A stretch of 28,957 nt of DNA, taken from the NCBI GenBank assembly GCA_015478945.1, contig JABUQX010053342.1, forward strand, positions 2,501 through 31,457, given 5' to 3'. Origin of the DNA: Trachelipus rathkii (taxonomy: Eukaryota > Arthropoda > Malacostraca > Isopoda > Trachelipodidae). Positions within the stretch are counted from its first letter, which is position 1, and each line of letters begins with the position of its first letter. A program made the position numbers and the translations under genes. Shown here in pieces: positions 23,301 through 28,957 of the stretch. Under the pieces are notes generated by a model. That model was not told where the DNA came from. It did not search any database and saw only the letters and a program-made list of their open reading frames with translations.

Positions 23301-25765
23301 ATGGTATTAGGATTATTATTTGAAATAAATTAATTGGTATGTAATCATTATTTGGTATACCTAACCATTGAGAGATAGTATTTAAATCAAATCACATGTA
23401 ATTTAAAAATCAAATCAAATAAAATAAACAATTGTTGTAATATGGAAAGGAGTTTATTGAAGACTTAAGGAATTTATTGGAATTATTAAAAAAGTTAATA
23501 GAAACACAAACATAATGAACGAAAATAATAAACAGCCACATTCTAACACTATAGTCACTTATTATTTAAATGAAATCATAACGATTTTGTTGTCCATCAT
23601 ATATAATAATAAATAGCTGCTAAAATAGCCGTTGTAAGCTCAGGTAGTAATAAAGCCATCGAATGGTTTTAAATCAGTTTCCTTCTTTTAATATAGTTCA
23701 GTAATAGTAGAGTAAACTGTACTTTTTGATTATAAAATTGCTGTATAAAAAGTGCTGAAGTTATATGATATTATCTTGAGACGAATTACAGTGAATAAGT
23801 AATTCTTAAATCGTTCTTTGTGAGCATATTAGTTTATTAAACAAATATTGTACAGAAAATAACTTTTCTCTGTGCAGTAAAATATGTATGTATTAATAAT
23901 AATTTATTACTCATAAAAGAAAAATTTATATATATTTTATGAGTGTGCTACGTGCACTCGAATATTAGAAACTCAGATCTTCAAATATCCACCGATTAGA
24001 TCTATATTACAAAGAATAAATCTCACGTATATATAGTTCTCCTTCCTACATCTGAAAATTTAATGATACCAGCATCCGTTTACACTCTTACAGTATTGAC
24101 ATTAATAACGAACAAGTTTACTGTCTGAGAGAAGAGATATATTATATAAAACAACAACCTTTTCCACATCTAAATACTTATAAAGATGAATCGTAAAAGA
24201 AAAAATGTAAAATGACAAGTAAGAATGGAGCTATTCGCACAAACCTGAGATATGAATATTTAATCACATAATTTCTAGATCTATGAACAAGCGACAAGAG
24301 CACTATACAAAACTGCTACGAGCGGAATTAGTACAACTATCCGATAATTGATCGCAACAAGAGAAATTTATCAACTCAAATAGTACTCATCTATATTTTT
24401 ATGCTGATTAATTCAGACCAATTTGTTAGTGTTACTCAGTTCATCCATCTATAACGTCTGGAAATACAATTACTCAAAATCCATATCTAGATTTATCAGC
24501 CTCTTTTGAAAATTAATTGTAAAATGAGAAATACATGATGTAATTAAAATAATATCTGAGTCCTATTTTATCAGAAAGATCTATTGTATGATATCAATTA
24601 ATCTCAATGATAGAGTGAAGACCAAATTTAGCTAAGTAGACAACCCTGTGTGGAAAGATTATGTGGTATGTCAGTACAGAGTATGAAGGAGAATTTACAA
24701 ATTGTTAACAAATAAATCCTAAGAGTTGGTCTAAACCTCATAATATTCTGGAGATACATTGGAAATATAAGTCGAAATGCGCATTTTATACACATGAGTG
24801 AGAGCTGTGCAACATTAACATTATACATAATCATTAAAGATTTCGTAGTTCATTACTCACACTTCTACCATATTTATATGAAATCAGACATATTAACAGT
24901 AATAACTATAATAAAATACCAGCGTTAGTATCCTTTTACACATTTAAAAATATAATCTTATGTTAACGATAAAACGAATCAATATGGCGAAGAGAGTAAA
25001 CTAAGTACTAATGATAAATATTCCCAATAAATTAAAAAGTAAAAACAAAATCTAACTAGAACCTAAATCAAATCTTCACTAAATCAAAATAATTCAATGA
25101 GAATAATTACACATGAGAAGAATTTCTAATAACATAGTAGTACTCATGTTAGATGAGTGATGTAAACAAAGCTATATCTGCAAGTTGAATGAAACAGTCC
25201 AAAAAAAATACTAGTGATCATTTTACACATAAGTATAGCAGAAAATACCGATATGAGAAATCACATAGGATGGTATTTCACTATGAGGTGGTCTGATCAT
25301 TTACTCACCATGTATTAAGAACAAACAAACCTATGATTTAACAAACATTTTCGACGACGCTACACGAGACTTAGTAGACAAATACACTTGAAGGAAGAAT
25401 AATTACCAATACCGAGACACAATATTAAATTAAAGTTAATGAAACAATATTTTGTTTTTAGTGAATAGATATAGCTACAAATTATATCAAGACTTCAAAA
25501 CGACTACAAGAAATATAGCATAAACCTGAAAATATATAAGTGTAGTAAAAATTCTACACAGTCCAGTAGTGATGACGAAACACTCGCACATTGTCGTATA
25601 AAGTAGCGTTCGAGATAATAGAGAAACTACTTCTACACCACCTTTGAAAAGATCGAACTAGGAATCAAATATTTCGAGACATTTCAGTATTGCTATCAAG
25701 TGTATGAAGATGGATGTTGGATATCATTCCTAACTGTCAAAATTTCTAACCCACTTGCTTAAGTA
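20313..25765. other. AT-rich DNA, no gene recognised
   Basis: About 5.4 kb without a recognisable gene or element. The minus frames at 20524-20784, 21484-21714 and 24628-24834 (68-86 codons) show no domain, and such lengths are expected by chance. A mildly GC-richer patch at 22885-23040 gives no clear reading in any frame. I see no tandem array or long hairpin. Confidence 0.5.
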
Positions 25766-25769
25766 CTTG

Positions 25770-26190
25770 TAGGAGAGATAACCCTTGGCTCTCTGCAACT
25801 CTATGTGTATTCACAAGGACAGAGATGTATTGTTGTCGGCTATACTGAACTGTCATGAGGTGTGTATTATAAACGACGATGTTAATGCTCCACAGCAAAC
25901 ACATAGCTCTGGACAAGGGGCAGAGACAAATGGCAGAATGAAAACACTCTGTAATCGACTAGACAGCGAGCTACCACAGCATTAGTCTAGTGATGTTTGT
26001 CGCAGAGTGAGTGGGTCACAAATATATATATATTAACTCTTAGTACAAACATCATATATATCATTATAAGCTTGTTCGTATTGAGGATTAGTTGAATTGA
26101 GTCGTTAGCTGTCGGTATATCAACGTTGGTCCCTTTGCTGCTTTTCCTTTGACATACCGTGATCTCCACTGAACATCTCCTCTTCTAGTA
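25770..26190 (+). pseudogene. Probable LINE endonuclease fragment
   Basis: Frame 25785-25985 reads DVLLSAILNCHEVCIIND, then DVNAPQQTHSSGQ and ETNGRMKTLCNRLDSEL. This follows the APE-type endonuclease pattern of Jockey/CR1/I-like LINEs: a hydrophobic strand, GDFNAxHxxWGS, then NxRGxxLxxFLdxxxL. The catalytic GDFN reads NDDVN here, so this copy is inactive. Downstream near 26095-26175 a shifted frame gives YINVGPFAAF and YRDLH, which could be the stretch before the SDH block. No RT follows; a minisatellite lies 0.2 kb on. The match is by eye and moderate. Confidence 0.42.
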
Positions 26191-26355
26191 ACAATATAAC
26201 TATAACACGACTTTTGTTTCTATACACAAGAACCTATATATCACTTCATTCTTTCTTTAGTTTATCTCCTTTCTCTATACTTTCTTCCATTAGTATTATC
26301 ACTCACATTATCTATTTGATGTTATTCTATATGAGTTGTCTCTTTGTACAACTTG

Positions 26356-26490
26356 CTACACTTAACTAATCACGTGGTACTCTTAGCTCATCACGTGCTA
26401 CTCATAACTGATCGCATGCTACTCTTAGCTCATCACGTGCTACTCCTAACTAATCACGTGGTACTCTTAACTAATCACCTGCTACTCATA
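26356..26490. repeat. 21-bp minisatellite with CACGTG core
   Basis: Six full 21-base units start at 26356, 26377, 26398, 26419, 26440 and 26461, with a partial seventh. The consensus is CTACTCTTAACTAATCACGTG. CACGTG, a canonical E-box, is intact in four units (ending 26376, 26397, 26439 and 26460) and altered to CGCATG or CACCTG in two. Because 21 is divisible by 3, the + frame 26344-26673 stays open through a seven-residue repeat (LTNHVVL/LAHHVLL). That explains the open frame without a gene. Confidence 0.9.
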
Positions 26491-26995
26491 TTACTGATCT
26501 GCAATCACTTTCAACTCTTACCTTTTCTCCTGACATTCCTCCTTTCACTCTGCTCTGCAGTGTGTTATAATCTATTAACCCTCTCCGCACATAACTTATC
26601 TTTTATTAATTACAGTCCGTGTTTCGATGATGCTGTTTCTATCCCTATGCTCATGAACTATACCTGTTTCTAAACTCATTCGATCATTGTTCCATGAGTT
26701 TTCGAACATACATTAAGACCGTACTAGTGAACCACTTATCTTCTCCATGGCAATATCTCGGCGTTACTTCATGAAATACTTTCTCATTATTTTTAATACG
26801 AAGTATTATTGTACTAACATGAGCCTTTTATCCTCCTATCCACTGAACAGTATATTCAGCGAGCCTTGGACTCATATCCCCGGTCCATAACTTTTAATTC
26901 ACTAGTAATAGTCATTGAATCTGACTGTCCCAAGTTATTAATTACTCATATGAGAGGATTAGTAACTCTTCAACTTCTCCCTCGCGTTCGGCATA
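26491..26995. other. No gene recognised
   Basis: Mixed-composition DNA, pyrimidine-rich on + near 26515-26560. The frame at 26866-27060 runs into the (TA)n tract and shows no domain. Nothing else is supported. Confidence 0.5.
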
Positions 26996-27132
26996 TCCGT
27001 CGCAAACTTCCTCAATATATATATAAATATCATTATGTTTATATATATATTTATTTATAATATATATATATTATATATTATATAATATATATATATATAT
27101 ATTATACCATATATATATATATTATTTAATTA

Positions 27133-27190
<58 letters not shown>

Positions 27191-27210
27191 ATATATAATA
27201 TATAATATTA

Positions 27211-27243
<33 letters not shown>

Positions 27244-27580
27244 TATTATACTATTATTATATATATATTATTATATATATATATATTATATATATATACT
27301 ATACTATAAATTATTATTATATTATATATATAATATATTATAATATATATATATATAATATATATATTATATATATATATATATATTAATATATAAATAT
27401 ATATTATATATATCATTATATATTATATATATATATATTAATATATATATATATATATATATTATAATATATATATATATATATTCTACTATATATAGTT
27501 AGTATATATACTATATATATTATTTTATATATAGTATATATATTATATAATATAATTTATTTATTTATATAATAATTAAC
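26996..27580. repeat. Long (TA)n block
   Basis: TA tracts with phase slips and AT-only interruptions, ending at the CATCCG-rich block. Confidence 0.95.
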
Positions 27581-27674
27581 ATCCGTCCGCATCCCGCTAT
27601 CCGCGGAGTTAAAATCATACTCACAAATCCGATCCGCATCCGCATCAGCATCCGCATACATTTGCAGCATCACT

Positions 27675-27675
<1 letters not shown>
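27581..27675 (-). mobile_element. hAT-type terminus with CATCCG subterminal repeats
   Basis: On the minus strand it starts TAGTGATGCTGCAAATG at 27675 and continues with GCGGAT(G) units and a CGCGGATAGCGGGATGCGGA stretch down to 27581. Terminal-repeat form and short internal repeats match hAT ends such as the one at 5383-5516, but with a different hexamer. Both sides are TA tract, so no target duplication can be judged. Only one end is present. Confidence 0.45.
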
Positions 27676-27706
<31 letters not shown>

Positions 27707-27766
27707 TATATTATATATATATATAATATTATTATATATATATATATATATTATATATACTATACT
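27676..27766. repeat. (TA)n microsatellite
   Basis: A TA tract between the CATCCG-rich terminus and the next hAT relic. Confidence 0.95.
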
Positions 27767-28560
27767 CAGTGGCGTATTTTCTAGACACTAAAAATTTTAA
27801 ACTAATATATCAGTTAATATATAAAGTGCAAAGGTTAAATTAATTTTATATAATTCCTCGCTGTCAGGAACAAATCTCGTAAGTCTTTAGTTAAAAGTAT
27901 TTTGTTAAAATCATCTCCTGAAAATTAGAATTTTCGCTAGATTTTTGAAAATGTGTCAGCGTATAAGAGCTGGGTATTGAAATTGCGATTAGAAAATTAA
28001 CAAAAATACAGACCCAACATTCCTACTCCGACCCACAAACTTATTATTTTAAGCATTTTTATAACCATTTTTGGATGATTAATATCAGTTCTTAGGTAGA
28101 CTAGGTTTTAATCATTAAGAAATTAATTTTGTCCCTTCATTTGTCATACCGAACAGGTGCAATGTGCATATGAGAAGATAAAGATTGTGTAACATTTTAG
28201 AAGGAAGATCTTGAAAGGCCTATAAGATGATTTAGTAAAGCAGTGGGATTTATGGAAGTTGCAATGGCATGCACATGTACGGATCGTCCAAAACGAATAG
28301 AAGGGACTAGTTTCTTGTTTCGCTAGTCAAATTTCTAAATTTTAACATCTGGTTGAAAATACTGGCTAATTTTACCCGTGTTGCGCTTTCAGTAGAAGGA
28401 AGCTTTTCAAATAAGACTTTGCAAAGCTTATTGAGAGATACTAAAAAGGTGAAAGACTTACTGGACTTGCCTCCTCTACACAATGAAATATTGACATAAA
28501 AACTGAAGATGTTATATCGGATTTTCCTGACTCTCATGCCTGGCGATTAAAGTTAACAAT
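27767..28560 (+). mobile_element. hAT relic, DUF4371 family, second copy (C-terminal)
   Basis: Same family as the minus-strand relic at 7-11.9 kb. CAGACCCAACATTCCTAC at about 28009 and CCGACCCACAAACTTATTA after it match the reverse complement of 7503-7545 almost base for base. In + frames: an ARF-KMCQRIRAG block and GIEIA-like DNA near 27935-27985; a DPQTYYF-like block near 28033; and the dimerisation region LKILANFTRVALSVEGSFSN with VEGSFS at 28393, followed by LLRDT and LPPLHNEIL. This matches the family's LPVS..ERSFS..LKTYLR..L..L block. CAGTGGCGTA at 27767 looks like a hAT terminal repeat, but it adjoins the C-terminal half, so either the N-terminal half was deleted or the match is chance. 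The minus frame 28307-28537 is a shadow. Confidence 0.72.
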
Positions 28561-28634
28561 TTAGGTAAGATGATTTTAGTAATATTATATAAATTCTCCC
28601 ATTTTTTCTTAGGAATTTAATATTTGGATTTTCA

Positions 28635-28957
28635 CTTTAATATATATACTATATATAACTATATGGTCATATATATATTAATATATATGTATTATATAAT
28701 ATATTATATTATATATTACATATATATTATATAATTATTATATATTATATTATATATTATATATATATTATCTATATATTATATATTATATATAAGAAAG
28801 ATTTTTTGTCTGGCCCCCCCCCGAGAAAGATTATATTACTAACCACTTATATATTATATATATTATTAGTATATATATAGTATATGTATATATTATTTTA
28901 TATTATATATAGTTATTATAGATATATATATTATATTATATAATATATATATAATAT
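28635..28957. repeat. (TA)n block with a poly-C island
   Basis: TA tracts run to the window end, interrupted at about 28795-28850 by a non-TA island containing a run of nine or so C residues. Confidence 0.9.

Noticed and set aside
26356..26490. CRISPR-like array
   Set aside because: Units are contiguous 21-bp repeats without unique spacers, in a eukaryotic transposon-rich context.
26344..26673. 109-codon open frame with a seven-residue repeat
   Set aside because: The repeat is the translation of the 21-bp minisatellite, whose unit is divisible by three. The remainder shows no domain or signal.
1..28957. tRNA genes or tRNA-derived SINEs
   Set aside because: No GGTTCGANTCC-type B box with a matching A box and acceptor stem was spotted by eye. 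A dedicated tRNA scan would be needed to exclude degenerate copies.

Overview
The window looks like nuclear DNA of an invertebrate animal, most likely an arthropod and possibly a decapod crustacean. It is very AT-rich, broken up by long (TA)n and (TAA)n tracts, and contains decayed copies of several eukaryotic transposon classes: Penelope-like, non-LTR LINE, LTR, hAT and a hairpin MITE. I see no bacterial gene organisation, no intact host gene, no rRNA or tRNA, and no open frame longer than about 126 codons that reads as a real gene. The crustacean assignment is a guess from repeat style. The animal, transposon-rich character is well supported.

Layout, left to right. 1-700: AT-rich DNA with (TAA)n. 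700-2145: Penelope-like reverse transcriptase/GIY-YIG relic (+). 2160-2640: unexplained GC-richer block. 2640-5000: LINE relic (+), best preserved at its RT and C-terminal region from about 3.46 kb. 5383-5516: a hAT-type terminus rich in CGACTCC. 5550-6180: degenerate repeats carrying a GGTCCGATT motif. 6511-6778: a 0.27 kb hairpin MITE. 6960-11870: a hAT transposase relic of the TTF-finger/DUF4371 class (minus strand), split by a 2.56 kb LTR element at 8701-11263. 11874-12700: (TA)n. 12701-14815: a second, ZBED-like hAT relic (+). 14.8-25.7 kb: mostly unrecognised AT-rich DNA, with a 25-bp tandem repeat at 16.05 kb, a possible coding scrap at 15.7 kb and a (TA)n cluster at 19.5-20.3 kb. 25.77-26.19 kb: probable LINE endonuclease scrap. 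26356-26490: 21-bp minisatellite with a CACGTG core. 27.0-27.77 kb: (TA)n enclosing a second hAT-type terminus rich in CATCCG. 27767-28560: a third hAT relic, of the same DUF4371 family as the one at 7-11.9 kb but on the + strand. 28.6 kb to the end: (TA)n.

The clearest structural result is the nested insertion. Removing 8701-11263 together with one copy of a 5-bp target duplication (ATTGG at 8696-8700, AATGG at 11264-11268) rejoins the hAT reading frame through a recognisable conserved motif. That fixes both ends of an LTR-type element with no visible gag or pol. The element's internal part has a strongly purine-rich minus strand.

All coding relics carry many frameshifts and stops, so nothing here is likely to make a working protein. 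Some of the indels could also be long-read assembly errors. All homology calls come from reading motifs by eye, without database searches.
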